Origin: Roseiarcus sp963823165
GTDB taxonomy: Bacteria; Pseudomonadota; Alphaproteobacteria; Rhizobiales; Beijerinckiaceae
Assembly (NCBI GenBank): GCA_963823165.1
Contig: CAWGKV010000005.1
Location: forward strand, 157,390-221,389
Direction of reading: 5' to 3'
Length of the DNA: 64,000 nt
Within the stretch, counting starts at the first letter, position 1. Every line of letters starts with the position of its first letter. The notes beneath the pieces are model-generated. The model was not told where the DNA came from and made no database searches. It worked only from the letters and a program-made list of their open reading frames with translations. Positions 17,479 to 26,747 of the stretch are shown piece after piece. Made by a program: the position numbers and the translations under genes.

Positions 17479-18186
17479 TCAAGGCGATCGACGTCTGGTC
17501 GATGTCACTTCGCGCGCTCCGACAAAACGCGGCCGGATGTGCAGTCGGTCGCCCCCGACGGTCAGCTCCAGCTCGTCGTAGTCGCTGACGGTGAGTCGCC
17601 CGGACAACGGCTGATGGGCTTGGGTCTGATGCGCCTGCGCCGACGCAATCACCACAAGCTCGGCCCCTGCCGCCATCGCCAACTCGATGCCCGCGGCGGC
17701 GTCCTCGAACACAATGCAGTCCGCCGCCGCGAACCCGAGCCGTTTCGCGCCGAGGAGATAGCAATCCGGAGCGGGCTTGCCCACCGCGACGTCTTCGCCG
17801 GTGACCAGATCGGGCGGGACCGGAATTCCGGCTGCGCCGAGGCGCGCCCGCGCAAGGGCTCTCGGCGCCGAAGTGACGACCATCCAGCGTTCAGGCGGCA
17901 GCGCGGCCAGGAACGCGACCGCGCCGGCGATCGGCGTGACGCCGTCGACGTCCTCCACCTCCTCGCGCTCGATGATTTTGGCCTCGACCAATGGATCGAG
18001 ACCGGGAATCGCCAGTCGCCGCACCGTGTCGACCGCGCGCACGCCGTGGATCGTCGGAAGCAATGCGGCGAAGTCCAGTCCGTGCCGTCGCGCCCAGCGG
18101 CCCCAGATACGCTCCATCGGCCGGCTGGAATCGATCAGCGTACCATCCATGTCGAACAGGAACGCCGCCGCCGACTTCGTATTCAT
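17479..18186 (-). CDS. HAD-superfamily sugar-phosphatase-like hydrolase
   Basis: I start at ATG 18186 because a GGGGGAAAG ribosome site precedes it and the HAD nucleophile loop (FLFDMDGTLIDSS) follows directly. The 235-residue product has motif I DMDGT, motif II in VVTSAP, motif III Lys in VGKPAPDCYLLGAKRLG and motif IV FEDAAAGIELAMAAG. This is the pattern of HAD-IA beta-phosphoglucomutase/sugar phosphatases such as YfbT and HxpB. The gene lies just downstream of frcA on the same strand, 106 bases away, so it may act on hexose phosphate from the imported sugar; that link is inference. Confidence 0.85.
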   Translation of the reverse strand: MNTKSAAAFLFDMDGTLIDSSRPMERIWGRWARRHGLDFAALLPTIHGVRAVDTVRRLAIPGLDPLVEAKIIEREEVEDVDGVTPIAGAVAFLAALPPERWMVVTSAPRALARARLGAAGIPVPPDLVTGEDVAVGKPAPDCYLLGAKRLGFAAADCIVFEDAAAGIELAMAAGAELVVIASAQAHQTQAHQPLSGRLTVSDYDELELTVGGDRLHIRPRFVGAREVTSTRRRSP

Positions 18187-18292
18187 GCGGCTTTCCCCCG
18201 TCGATCCATGCCTGCGCCCACAGTCGCAGGACGGACGGAGCATGAGCTATTAGGCGAAGACGCGCTCGACGACAACGGGCTGAGCGAGACGG

Positions 18293-19075
18293 CTACGCGG
18301 CGAGCGCGTCCACGGGTGGGGCCATGGCGCCGGTCATCATCGCGACGGCGTCCGACATCGTGACCTTCTTCGGATCGACGACGGTCAGCCGCCGCCCGAG
18401 CCGGTGGATGTGGATGCGGTCGGCGACCTCGAACACGTGCGGCATGTTGTGCGAGATGAGGATGATCGGCAGCCCGCGCTTCTTCACGTCGAGGATGAGC
18501 TCGAGCACGCGGCGCGACTCCTTCACGCCGAGCGCGGCGGTCGGCTCGTCCATGATGACGAGCTTCGTCGCGAAAGCCGCCGCGCGCGCGACCGCGACAC
18601 CCTGACGCTGGCCGCCGGACAGAGTCTCGACCGGCTGGTTGATGTTCTGGATCGTCATCAGCCCGAGTTCGTTGAGCTTCTCACGCGCGAACTTCTGCAT
18701 CCGCGTCTTATCGGTCGCGCGGAACCAGGTTCCGAGCACGCCGGGCATGCGCGGTTCCCGCCCTAAAAACATGTTGTCGGCGATCGAGAGCGCCGGCGAC
18801 AGCGCGAGGGTCTGGTACACGGTCTCGATGCCCGCCTCGCGCGCGGCGATTGGCGAGGTGAAATGCACCACCTCGCCACCGAGGCGGATTTCGCCGGAGT
18901 CGGGGATCACGGCGCCACAGATCGCCTTGATCAAGCTCGACTTGCCCGCGCCGTTGTCGCCGATGACCGCGAGGATCTCGTTCGGATAAAGATCGAAGTC
19001 GGCGTGGTCGAGCGCCGTGACGCGGCCATAGCGCTTGACGAGCCTGCGGCAGGTGAGGATGGGTTCGACGCTCAC
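18293..19075 (-). CDS. frcA: Fructose-type ABC importer ATP-binding protein
   Basis: The start is the GTG at 19075, which overlaps the permease stop in a GTGA junction. The 260-residue protein is a single-domain ATPase of the ribose/fructose class: Walker A GDNGAGKSSLIKAI near residue 37, Q-loop ETVYQTLAL, signature LSGGQRQG near 143, Walker B KLVIMDEPTAALG near 163 and the switch His in LISHN. Single-domain length (rather than the double RbsA form) and gene order match FrcA of the Sinorhizobium meliloti fructose importer. It powers uptake through FrcC. Confidence 0.85.
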   Translation of the reverse strand: MSVEPILTCRRLVKRYGRVTALDHADFDLYPNEILAVIGDNGAGKSSLIKAICGAVIPDSGEIRLGGEVVHFTSPIAAREAGIETVYQTLALSPALSIADNMFLGREPRMPGVLGTWFRATDKTRMQKFAREKLNELGLMTIQNINQPVETLSGGQRQGVAVARAAAFATKLVIMDEPTAALGVKESRRVLELILDVKKRGLPIILISHNMPHVFEVADRIHIHRLGRRLTVVDPKKVTMSDAVAMMTGAMAPPVDALAA

Positions 19076-20148
19076 TTGGAGACCCTCCTGATCCACTGGT
19101 CGAGCGCGACCGCGATGATGATCAGCACGCCGATGGCGAACTCCTGCCAGAGCACGTCGAGGCCGGCGAGCGACACGGCCGACCGGAACACGCCGACGAT
19201 CAACGCGCCCACGACGGTGCCGACGATCGAGCCGCGGCCGCCAAAGAGGCTCGTGCCCCCGATCACCACCGCGGTGATGCTGTTGAGGTTCATGTTCTCG
19301 CCCGCCGTCGGGCTGATCGCGCCCACACGGCCGATCAACGCCCAGCCGGCGATGGCGGCGATGAGGCCGGCCGCAATATAAACGCTGAGCAGAACCCGGT
19401 CGGTGTCGATGCCGGCGAGCCGGGCAGACTCCGGATCGTCGCCCGTCGCATAAACGTGCCGCCCATAGGCCGTGCGGTTGAGAACGTACCAGACGACGGC
19501 GGCGACGACGAGCATGAGGAACGTGCCCCACATGATCTGCGCGCCACCGATCGCCCAGGTGTTGCCCATCATGTTGAGGAACGGCGACTTCTCGTCGATG
19601 TCCTGCATGCCGATGGTTTCGCTCTGCGAATAGAAGGTGTTGAGGGCGCCGATGATGCTGAGCGTGCCGAGCGTGACGATGAAGGGGGGCATCCTCAGCC
19701 GCGTGACGAGCGCGCCGTTGAGGAGGCCGAAGGCCGAGCCGCAGACGAGGCCGAGCGGGAAGGCGAGGATCGTGGGAACGCCGTCGATGACCGCCAGGCG
19801 CCCCATCACGACGGAAGAAATGACCATGATGACGCCGACCGATAGATCGATGCCGGCGGTTAGGATAACCAGGGTCTGACCGATCCCGAGGATGCCGGTG
19901 ACCATCACCTGGGTCAAAATGGTCGAGACGTTGCTGGCCGCGGTGAAGCGCGACGGATTGACCGCGACGCCGAGCAGCAGGCCGAGCGCCAGCACGACGA
20001 ACGGAACCGTCGTCGGGTAGGAATGCAGGAAGCGCTGAAGGCGCTGGAGGAATGTGAGCTTCTCTTCCTCGAAGGAGGCGACCGTTACGGATGCCCCGGT
20101 CAGGACCTTCTCGAACTCCTGCGGAGTGGGCCGCGAAGCTTCGCTCAT
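19072..20148 (-). CDS. frcC: Fructose-type ABC importer permease
   Basis: A 358-residue inner-membrane protein with about ten hydrophobic segments. TLVILTAGIDLSVGVIMVIS and LNGALVTRLRMPPFIVTLGT are the hallmark segments of BPD_transp_2 sugar permeases (RbsC/FrcC), and the long N-terminal cytoplasmic tail before the first helix (residue about 45) resembles FrcC. NSITAVVIGGTSLFGGRGSI near 285 contacts the ATPase. It lies between frcB and frcA, overlapping frcA by 4 bases. Confidence 0.88.
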   Translation of the reverse strand: MSEASRPTPQEFEKVLTGASVTVASFEEEKLTFLQRLQRFLHSYPTTVPFVVLALGLLLGVAVNPSRFTAASNVSTILTQVMVTGILGIGQTLVILTAGIDLSVGVIMVISSVVMGRLAVIDGVPTILAFPLGLVCGSAFGLLNGALVTRLRMPPFIVTLGTLSIIGALNTFYSQSETIGMQDIDEKSPFLNMMGNTWAIGGAQIMWGTFLMLVVAAVVWYVLNRTAYGRHVYATGDDPESARLAGIDTDRVLLSVYIAAGLIAAIAGWALIGRVGAISPTAGENMNLNSITAVVIGGTSLFGGRGSIVGTVVGALIVGVFRSAVSLAGLDVLWQEFAIGVLIIIAVALDQWIRRVSK

Positions 20149-20191
20149 GGCTTCCTCGCTCGTTTCCCCGGTGACGGGTTCTTATGAACTC

Positions 20192-20218
20192 GGCGCTCGC
20201 GGATGGACCACGAGCGCC
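20192..20218 (-). promoter_or_regulatory. Stem-loop between frcB and frcC
   Basis: Perfect 8-base arms GGCGCTCG (20192-20199) and CGAGCGCC (20211-20218) with an 11-base loop sit in the 114-base gap between the binding-protein and permease genes. Hairpins at this place commonly protect the 3' end of the binding-protein message and give it higher expression than the membrane components. No T-run follows, so full termination is not implied. Confidence 0.5.
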
Positions 20219-20262
20219 AACTCCAATTCTTTAGCTGATTAAGAACCTAACGCGGTCCGAAA

Positions 20263-21276
20263 TCAACCCCAGCACTTCTTCAGGCCCTCGTCGACATTGA
20301 TCGAGGGAACGCCCGAGACGGGATGATCGGTGACGAGCTGCTCGCCGGTGTCCTTGCTGGCCGGCTTCTTGCCGGACTTGATGTACTCGGCGATCGCTTC
20401 GACGCCGTCGGAGGCCATTAGCAGCGGATACTGCTGGGAGGTCGCGCCGATGATGCCGTCCTTGACCCACTTGACGCCCTGGCAGCCGCCGTCGACCGCG
20501 ACGATCAGCACGCCCTTTTCCCTGCCGGCGGCCTTGAGAGCCGCGTAACCGCCGTAGGCGGCGGGCTCGTTGATCGCATAGACGAGGTCGATGTGATCGG
20601 CCTTCTGCAGGATGTTCTCCATCGCCTTGCGGCCGCCCTCGGTCGAGCCCTGCGTCACGTCGGAGCCGACGATCTGCGGGCTGTCGCTCATGGAATAGTG
20701 CTTGGGATCCTTGACCTTGATGCCGAAGCCGGTGAGGAAGCCGTTGTGGCGCAGATAGTCGACGCTCGGCTCGTTGGGCGCGAGGTCGAGCGTGGCGATC
20801 TTGGCGGTCTTGGCCTTGTCGCCGAGCGTCTCTTTCGCCCATTCGCCGATGAGTTCGCCGGCCTTGAAGTTGTCGGTGGCGAAGTTGGCGTCGGCCGCGG
20901 TGATCGGATCGAGTGGCGTGTCGAGGGTGATGACGAGGAGGCCGGCCTTGCGGGCCTTCTCGACCGTCGGCACGATCGCAGTCGAGTCGCTCGGCACCAG
21001 CAGGACGCCCTTGGCGCCGGCGGCCTGAAGCTGCTCGATGGCGTTGACCTCTCCGTCGTTGTCGCCGTCGAACTTGCCGGCATAGGCCTGCGGCGTGAGG
21101 CCGAGCTCCTTGGCCTTCGCCTCGAAGCCCTGCTTCATCTTGACGAAAAACGGGTTGGTGTTGGTCTTGGTGATGAGGCCGACGATCGGCCCGTCGGCGT
21201 AGGACGGCGCGGGCGACAGCGCGACCGTCAACGCGGCGACGGCGGCGGTCGCAAAAAATCCGGAAATCTTGGACAC
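20263..21276 (-). CDS. frcB: Fructose-type ABC importer periplasmic binding protein
   Basis: The start is the GTG at 21276, preceded by AAAGGGAGGAAG. The 337-residue precursor has a Sec signal (VSKISGFFATAAVAALTVAL, cleaved near SYADG). The mature protein is a periplasmic sugar-binding type I protein closely resembling FrcB of Sinorhizobium: LITKTNTNPFFVKMKQG, FATDNFKAGELIGEWA, GGRKAMENIL, VYAINEPAAYGGYAALK, VDGGCQGVKWV and GIIGATSQQYPLLMA, ending in the family's CWG. It delivers fructose (possibly also mannose or ribose) to FrcC/FrcA. Confidence 0.9.
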   Translation of the reverse strand: MSKISGFFATAAVAALTVALSPAPSYADGPIVGLITKTNTNPFFVKMKQGFEAKAKELGLTPQAYAGKFDGDNDGEVNAIEQLQAAGAKGVLLVPSDSTAIVPTVEKARKAGLLVITLDTPLDPITAADANFATDNFKAGELIGEWAKETLGDKAKTAKIATLDLAPNEPSVDYLRHNGFLTGFGIKVKDPKHYSMSDSPQIVGSDVTQGSTEGGRKAMENILQKADHIDLVYAINEPAAYGGYAALKAAGREKGVLIVAVDGGCQGVKWVKDGIIGATSQQYPLLMASDGVEAIAEYIKSGKKPASKDTGEQLVTDHPVSGVPSINVDEGLKKCWG

Positions 21277-21410
21277 AGTCTTCCTCCCTTTACAGGTTTG
21301 AGCGGCGGCCGGATTGCGGCCGCAAGGCGCAACACGACTTGCGATTGGGCTCTGCGACCCGTCTCGCGTCGTCGTCATGCCATTGGGCCAGAGTTTCCAG
21401 CAAGAGTCAA

Positions 21411-21465
21411 CATAATTATATCCATTTGATTTATTCTTGACAGGCGACCGCATTCCGCTAAAGCT
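21411..21465. promoter_or_regulatory. Candidate divergent promoter/operator between frcB and the ROK regulator
   Basis: The 230-base gap has one distinctly AT-rich patch. On the minus strand TATAAT (21420-21415) lies 17 bases from CTGTCA (21443-21438), a fair sigma-70 pair for frcB. On the plus strand TTGACA (21437-21442) overlaps that -35 and could serve the regulator gene, though its -10 near 21459 is weak. Overlapping promoters would suit control by the ROK repressor. The assignment is by inspection only. Confidence 0.4.
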
Positions 21466-21506
21466 GAGATGGCCAGCAAACAAAAAGACAATCGAAAGGC
21501 GGAGGA

Positions 21507-22802
21507 ATGAAGGCGGCGCGCAACGGTTCGCTCGCGTACTCGGGTCGCGGGTTCGAGGGCCGCGCCGAGACGAGGTCCTCGCATTTGCCGCCGTCCTTCG
21601 GCGGCATCGCGAGCGGCGCCGATCAGGCAGGCGTCCGCGCCTACAACGAACGGCTTTTGCTTACTCTCGTGCGGCGCTTCGGGCCGCTGTCGAAAATCGA
21701 GGTGGCGAGACTGACGGGACTATCGGTGCAATCGACCTCGGCGATCATGAACCGGCTGCAGGCGGACGGGCTGTTGAAGCGCGAGGCCCCGCTGCGCGGC
21801 CGGGTCGGACAGCCGACCGTTCCGATGTCGCTCGAGCCCGAGGGCGCCTATGCGCTGGGGCTCAAGATCGGCCGGCGCAGCTGCGACCTGGTGTTGATCG
21901 ATTTTCGCGGCGCCGTCCGGCGGCGCGCGCACCGCACCTTCGCCTATCCCACCCCGGAGATGGCGCTCGATTTCGTTCGCTCCTCCCTGCCGCCGCTCCT
22001 CGACGGGCTGGAAGACGCGCAACGGCGTCGAATCGCCGGACTCGGCGTCGCCTCGCCGTTCCAGCTATGGACATGGGAAGCGGAAATCGGCGCCCCCGCC
22101 GGCGCCATGGCCGCATGGCGCGACTTCGACGGCGAAAGGGAGATCGCCAAGGTCAGTCCCTGCCCGGTGGTGCTGTGCAACGACGCGTCGGCGGCCTGCG
22201 CCGCCGAGTTTTTCTTCGGAAAGGGTTGGCGATATCGCGATTTCCTCTATTTCTTCGTCGGCGCGTTCATCGGCGGCGGCCTGGTGCTCGACGGCTCCCT
22301 GCGGCTTGGTCGGACGGGCAATGCCGGCGCGCTCGGCTCGATGCCGGTGATGGCGAAAAGCGAAGGCGGCCTCGCTCCACAGCTCATCGCCTGCGCGTCC
22401 ATCTACCAGCTCGAACGCCGTCTCGAGCGGGCAGGGATCAACGCGTCGTCGATCTGGGCGACGCCCGACGCATGGGCTGACTTCGGGTCTCATCTCGAGG
22501 CCTGGATCGAGGAAGTGGCTTCGGCGCTGGCCTATGCCTCGGTTGCGGCGATCTCCGTCGTCGATTTCGAGGCGATCGTCATCGACGGCGCGATGCCGCC
22601 GACGGTGCGCAACCGGCTGACCGCCCGCATGTCCGATATTTTCCGAAGCCTCGACCGGCGCGGCCTGAGCGAGGTCGAGATCGCGCCCGGCTCCGTCGGG
22701 GCCGACGCTCGCGCGATCGGCGCCGCCGCCTTGCCGCTGATCAAGAATTTCGCCCGCGACCGGGAGGTTCTTTTCAAGGACGCGGCCACCCAGGCGGGTT
22801 GA
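21507..22802 (+). CDS. ROK-family transcriptional regulator, probable fructose-operon repressor
   Basis: A 431-residue protein: an N-terminal winged helix-turn-helix (LLLTLVRRFGPLSKIEVARLTGLSVQSTSAI described by residues 50-80) followed by a ROK sugar-binding domain with GLKIGRRSCDLVLIDFRG, LCNDASAACAAEFFFGKG and FVGAFIGGGLVLDG. The kinase ATP/metal motifs are not all conserved, as in pure regulators. It is transcribed away from frcBCA, like frcR beside frcBCA in Sinorhizobium, so it is the probable local repressor, released by a hexose or hexose phosphate. The first 35 residues are probably disordered; a later start cannot be excluded. Confidence 0.85.
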   Translation: MKAARNGSLAYSGRGFEGRAETRSSHLPPSFGGIASGADQAGVRAYNERLLLTLVRRFGPLSKIEVARLTGLSVQSTSAIMNRLQADGLLKREAPLRGRVGQPTVPMSLEPEGAYALGLKIGRRSCDLVLIDFRGAVRRRAHRTFAYPTPEMALDFVRSSLPPLLDGLEDAQRRRIAGLGVASPFQLWTWEAEIGAPAGAMAAWRDFDGEREIAKVSPCPVVLCNDASAACAAEFFFGKGWRYRDFLYFFVGAFIGGGLVLDGSLRLGRTGNAGALGSMPVMAKSEGGLAPQLIACASIYQLERRLERAGINASSIWATPDAWADFGSHLEAWIEEVASALAYASVAAISVVDFEAIVIDGAMPPTVRNRLTARMSDIFRSLDRRGLSEVEIAPGSVGADARAIGAAALPLIKNFARDREVLFKDAATQAG

Positions 22803-22906
22803 ACCTGTCGGCGGCGAGGCCTATCGATCCGATCGGCGCCGGACCTCGCAATGAAAATCCGCCGCGCAACGACGACCGCCTGCGGTCGAATCCATTGAGA
22901 GGCGTC

Positions 22907-24391
22907 ATGGCTGCACGCAACGTCAAGGTTGAGCCGTTCGATCTCGTCGTCTTCGGCGGCACCGGCGACCTGGCCTTCCGCAAGCTGTATCCTGCGCTGT
23001 TCCACCGCGAGCGCAGCGACCAGTTCACCGAACCCACCCGGATCATCGGGGTGTCGCGCCGCCATATGGAGCGCGGCGACTTCCGCGCGAGCGTGAAGGA
23101 CGCCCTGGTGAAGTTCAAAGCCGTCGACGACGACGCCGGTCCGGCCTTGGAGCGTTTCCTCTCTCGCCTGGACTACATTTCCGCCGACGCCACGAGCGAG
23201 TCCGGCTGGAGCGATCTCAATACGCTGCTGGGTCCGGACGAGCGCATTCGCGCCTTCTATCTCGCGACGGGCCCCGACCTGTTCTGCCCGCTGGCGAAGC
23301 GCATCGGCGAGGAGGGACTGAAGACGGCCCGTTCCCGAATCATCGTGGAGAAGCCGATCGGACGGGACGGCGCGAGCGCCGCGGTCATCAACGACGAGAT
23401 CGGATCGGTGTTTCCCGAGGGCTGCATCTTCCGCATCGACCACTACCTCGGCAAGGAGTCGGTGCAGAACCTGATGGCCCTGCGCTTCGCCAACATTCTG
23501 CTCGAGCCGCTGTGGAACAGCGCCCACATCGACCATGTGCAGATCACAGTGGCTGAAACGCTCGGCGTCGAAGGGCGCGGCGAATATTACGACCAGTCCG
23601 GCGCGATCTGCGACATGGTGCAGAACCACATGATGCAGCTCCTCTGCCTGGTCGCGATGGAGCCTCCGAACTCGCTCGACGCGGACTCGCTGCGCGACGA
23701 GAAGGTGAAAGTGCTGAAGGCGCTGCAGCCGATCGACGAGACCAACGCCGCGGCGCTCACCGTGCGCGGGCAGTATCGCGCCGGCTTCGCCGACGGAGGC
23801 CCGGTTCCCGGCTACCTGCACGATATCGGCAAGCATCACAGCGACACCGAAACCTTCGTCGCGCTCAAGCTCGGCGTCGCCAACTGGCGCTGGGCGGGCG
23901 TCCCGTTCTACCTGCGCACCGGCAAACGGCTGCCGCAGCGCTTCTCCGAGATCGTCGTCGGCTTCCGGCGCGTGCCGCACGTCATCTTCGACATGCCTTC
24001 GGACGCCATCCCGGCGAACCGTCTGGTCATCCGGGTGCAGCCGGACGAGGGGATCAAGCTGTGGATCATGGTCAAGGAGCCCGGATCCGGCGAAACGCGC
24101 CTTGTGCACCTCCCTCTCGACCTGAGTTTCGCCAAAGCCTTCGGCATGGCCTCGGCGGACGCCTACGAGCGTCTGCTGATGGACGCGATCCGCGGCAACG
24201 CCGCCCTCTTCATGCGACGCGACGAGGTCGAGGCCGCGTGGAAGTTCATCGACCCGATCCGGGACGCCTGGACCCAGTCGCAGGAGCCGCCGCGGCCCTA
24301 CGCCGCCGGCACATGGGGACCCAACGCCTCGGTCGCGTTGATCGAGCGCGACGGACGGACGTGGAACGAGGAATATCAGGATGGCGAGTGA
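22907..24391 (+). CDS. zwf: Glucose-6-phosphate dehydrogenase
   Basis: The ATG at 22907 follows GAGAGG. The 494-residue enzyme oxidises glucose 6-phosphate to 6-phosphogluconolactone with NAD(P)+. It has the dinucleotide loop FGGTGDLAFRKLYPAL near residue 13, EKPIGRDG near 150, and the active-site RIDHYLGKESVQNL near 180 with its catalytic His in the following region (CDMVQNHMMQLLCL). A C-terminal FYLRTGKRLPQR stretch is typical. Its stop lies 11 bases inside pgl, so they form an operon for the oxidative pentose phosphate or Entner-Doudoroff route, directly beside hexose import. Confidence 0.95.
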   Translation: MAARNVKVEPFDLVVFGGTGDLAFRKLYPALFHRERSDQFTEPTRIIGVSRRHMERGDFRASVKDALVKFKAVDDDAGPALERFLSRLDYISADATSESGWSDLNTLLGPDERIRAFYLATGPDLFCPLAKRIGEEGLKTARSRIIVEKPIGRDGASAAVINDEIGSVFPEGCIFRIDHYLGKESVQNLMALRFANILLEPLWNSAHIDHVQITVAETLGVEGRGEYYDQSGAICDMVQNHMMQLLCLVAMEPPNSLDADSLRDEKVKVLKALQPIDETNAAALTVRGQYRAGFADGGPVPGYLHDIGKHHSDTETFVALKLGVANWRWAGVPFYLRTGKRLPQRFSEIVVGFRRVPHVIFDMPSDAIPANRLVIRVQPDEGIKLWIMVKEPGSGETRLVHLPLDLSFAKAFGMASADAYERLLMDAIRGNAALFMRRDEVEAAWKFIDPIRDAWTQSQEPPRPYAAGTWGPNASVALIERDGRTWNEEYQDGE

Positions 24392-25091
24392 CTTCCAGCG
24401 ACGCGACTTCGCCGACGGCGAGGATCTCGCCTTCGAATTGGCCGAATGGACGGCCGAACGGTTGCGCGGGGGAATCGCGGAGCAAGGCGCGGCGCTGCTC
24501 GTCGTGTCGGGCGGCAAGACGCCCGCGCGCTTCTTCGACGCGCTTTCGCGCATGCCGCTCGACTGGACGCGGGTCGAGGTCACGCTCGCCGACGAGCGGC
24601 GCGTCGGTGAGGAAAGCCCACGCCTGAACGCGCGCCTCGTCCGAGACCGCCTCCTGCGCAATCACGCCATGGTCGCGCGATTCACGCCGCTCGCCGACGC
24701 CCGGCTCACCGAAAGCCAGGAGCTGGTCGCCGCGAGCGCGCGCGTCGCCTGCCTGCCGCTTCCCGCCGACGTCGTCGTGCTCGGCATGGGCGAGGATGGC
24801 CACACGGCGTCATGGCTTCCGGGCGCCGACGGCCTCGCCGAGGTCATGGATCCAGGCGCAAGACAGCTCGTCGCGCCGGTCGAGGCGGTCGGCGCCTACG
24901 AGCCGCGGCTGACGCTGACCGGACGGGTGATCCTTCGCGCCAAGGCGATCGCGCTGCACATCGAGGGCGAAGCCAAGCTCCGGGCGCTCGCCGCGGCGCT
25001 AGAAGGCGGACCGGAGGAAGAGATGCCGGTCCGCGCGGTCCTTCGTCGCGGCGGCGACCGGGTGACGGCGTTCGGTGCTGCGCGCTCCTGA
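24381..25091 (+). CDS. pgl: 6-phosphogluconolactonase
   Basis: A 236-residue DevB-type lactonase that hydrolyses the product of Zwf. Motifs are LLVVSGGKTPARFFDAL near residue 42, VTLADERRV near 68 and GMGEDGHTASWLPGA near 137, which carry the phosphate- and base-acting residues. It overlaps zwf by 11 bases. The pair supplies 6-phosphogluconate to the Entner-Doudoroff or pentose phosphate pathway; edd, eda or gnd are not in the window. Confidence 0.93.
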   Translation: MASDFQRRDFADGEDLAFELAEWTAERLRGGIAEQGAALLVVSGGKTPARFFDALSRMPLDWTRVEVTLADERRVGEESPRLNARLVRDRLLRNHAMVARFTPLADARLTESQELVAASARVACLPLPADVVVLGMGEDGHTASWLPGADGLAEVMDPGARQLVAPVEAVGAYEPRLTLTGRVILRAKAIALHIEGEAKLRALAAALEGGPEEEMPVRAVLRRGGDRVTAFGAARS

Positions 25092-25157
25092 GTTGGCCGC
25101 CGGCTACGCTGATCCACTGCGCACGAAAGTCGCAGCCCACGTGACCTTCGTGTGTTC

Positions 25158-25201
25158 TTCGCGTTCTTTGTGGTGAAAAGAATAAACACGAAGAACGCAA
25201 A
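25158..25201. terminator. Inverted repeat between convergent genes
   Basis: Imperfect arms at 25158-25172 and 25187-25201 (13 of 15 pairs) built from TTCGCGTTCTTTGTG and CACGAAGAACGCAAA flank a short AT-rich loop. It lies between the convergent pgl and binding-protein genes and may act as a two-way terminator. Sequences of this wording recur in intergenic regions of many bacteria, so it may also be a mobile palindrome. Confidence 0.4.
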
Positions 25202-25357
25202 GATCCCACCAAGGGCGCAGAGAGAGCACGACTCGAACTTTCGTGTAAGCGAGCGCCGGAAACTTCTCCACGCAGCGGGCCCCCTCGCGCCGCTCGGTGG
25301 GGCAACGCCAAACTGCGGAGGCGAGCGGCCGTCGAAAGACGGGCCTCTTTGACGCCG

Positions 25358-26572
25358 TCACGCCTTCACGAACGGGCAGCCGCCCTTATCGAGCGGGCGG
25401 AAGGCGTCTTCCGGCTTGATCGTCGACACGAGCTCGAAATAGTCCCAATCGTATTTCGATTCCGCCGGCGTCTTCACCCGATAGAGATAGATCGGGTGCA
25501 TCGCCCGGCCGTCGACGCGAATATAGCCCTTGCCGAAAATCGGATCGTCGGTCGGGATGGCCTTCATCGCGTCGACGAGCTTGACCCCGTCGGCGGCGCT
25601 CTTGATCTGAGACATCGCCTTGAGCAGGTGCTCGGTCGCCCCGTACATGCCTGCCTGCATGTCGTTGGGCATCAGCTTCTTCGGATGGGCGGCGAGGAAG
25701 CGTTTGCTGAAGGCGCGCGTTCCCTCGTTCGCGTCCCAAAAAAACGCGGTGGGAAAGAGCGCGCCCTGCGCGATGTCGAGCCCGAGCGCCGGGATGTTGG
25801 TGATATTGAGCGTGAACCCAGCGAGGGTCTGCTTAGGCGCCAGCCCGAATTCATGGGCCTGCTTGAAGCAGCCGTTGGTATCGCCGCCGCCATTGGCGAA
25901 GGCGACGACGTCCGCGCCGGAGCCCTGCGCTTGCAGGAGAAACGACGAGAAATCCGGGGTGTTGAGCGGGTGCCGCACCGAGCCCAGAACCTTGCCGCCC
26001 GAGGCCGCGACCGCGGCGGCGCAACTGGCTTCGAGGTCCTTGCCGAAGACATAGTCCGCGGTGACGAAGAACCACGTCTTCCTGCCGGCCTCGGTCAACG
26101 CCTTCCCGAGCGCTGTGCCCGAGGAATAGGTGTCGTAGGTCCAATGGACAAAATTCTTCGAGCATTTCGGCCCGGTCATCGCGGCCGAGCCGGCGCCCGA
26201 GCCGATCACCGCCTTGTTCTTCTCCTCGGCCACCGCAATGACCGCGAGCGCGACCGAAGAGTTCGGCAGGTCCATGATCACGTCGACGTTCTCCGTGTCG
26301 AACCAGCGCCGCGCGATCGCCGCCCCGACGTCGGGCTTGTTCTGATGGTCGGCGGAGATGATCTCCACCGGCACGCCGAGCTTTTTGGAAAAATCGTCGA
26401 CCGCGAGCTGCGCCGCGACCACCGAGCCGATGCCCTGATAGTCCGAATAGACGCTCGACATGTCGTTCAGAACGCCGATCTTGAGCGGGCGGGTCGCTTG
26501 GCCGCGGGCGCGCGAAGCGAGCGCGAGCGCCGCCCCGCCGAGCAGGAGCTGGCGCCGATTGGGCGCATGCAT
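25358..26572 (-). CDS. ABC transporter substrate-binding protein, branched-chain amino acid/amide type, solo
   Basis: ATG 26572 is chosen because a GGAGGAAAAGGTGG ribosome site precedes it and a Tat-like signal (NRRQLLLGGAALALASRARGQA) follows. The 404-residue precursor is a type I periplasmic binding protein of the HAAT/LivJ class: LKIGVLNDMSSVYSDYQG near residue 31, ISADHQNKPDVGAAIARRWF, and FVTADYVFGKDLEAS. The ligand may be an amide, aromatic acid or amino acid. No Liv-type permease or ATPase genes lie next to it, so it must work with a transporter elsewhere or as an orphan. Confidence 0.88.
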   Translation of the reverse strand: MHAPNRRQLLLGGAALALASRARGQATRPLKIGVLNDMSSVYSDYQGIGSVVAAQLAVDDFSKKLGVPVEIISADHQNKPDVGAAIARRWFDTENVDVIMDLPNSSVALAVIAVAEEKNKAVIGSGAGSAAMTGPKCSKNFVHWTYDTYSSGTALGKALTEAGRKTWFFVTADYVFGKDLEASCAAAVAASGGKVLGSVRHPLNTPDFSSFLLQAQGSGADVVAFANGGGDTNGCFKQAHEFGLAPKQTLAGFTLNITNIPALGLDIAQGALFPTAFFWDANEGTRAFSKRFLAAHPKKLMPNDMQAGMYGATEHLLKAMSQIKSAADGVKLVDAMKAIPTDDPIFGKGYIRVDGRAMHPIYLYRVKTPAESKYDWDYFELVSTIKPEDAFRPLDKGGCPFVKA

Positions 26573-26747
26573 GAATTCCACCTTTTCCTCCCGCGAGTTG
26601 ATTTTTTGGGGGCCGCGCGTAGGCTTAGCCTTGATCGGAGGGATAGTGAAGCGAGCGGCTGCGCGCAAGGCCGCCGGCTTGCCACGCAGGCACTCCTTTC
26701 TCCGACGCCGGCCGCCGGATAAGCCGCGGGACAGGTCTTCCTTCCTC

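Noticed and set aside
22532..24661. Open frame of 709 codons on the minus strand
   Set aside because: It runs antisense through zwf and pgl, which have full motif sets. Long antisense frames are expected in high-GC DNA with few stop codons.
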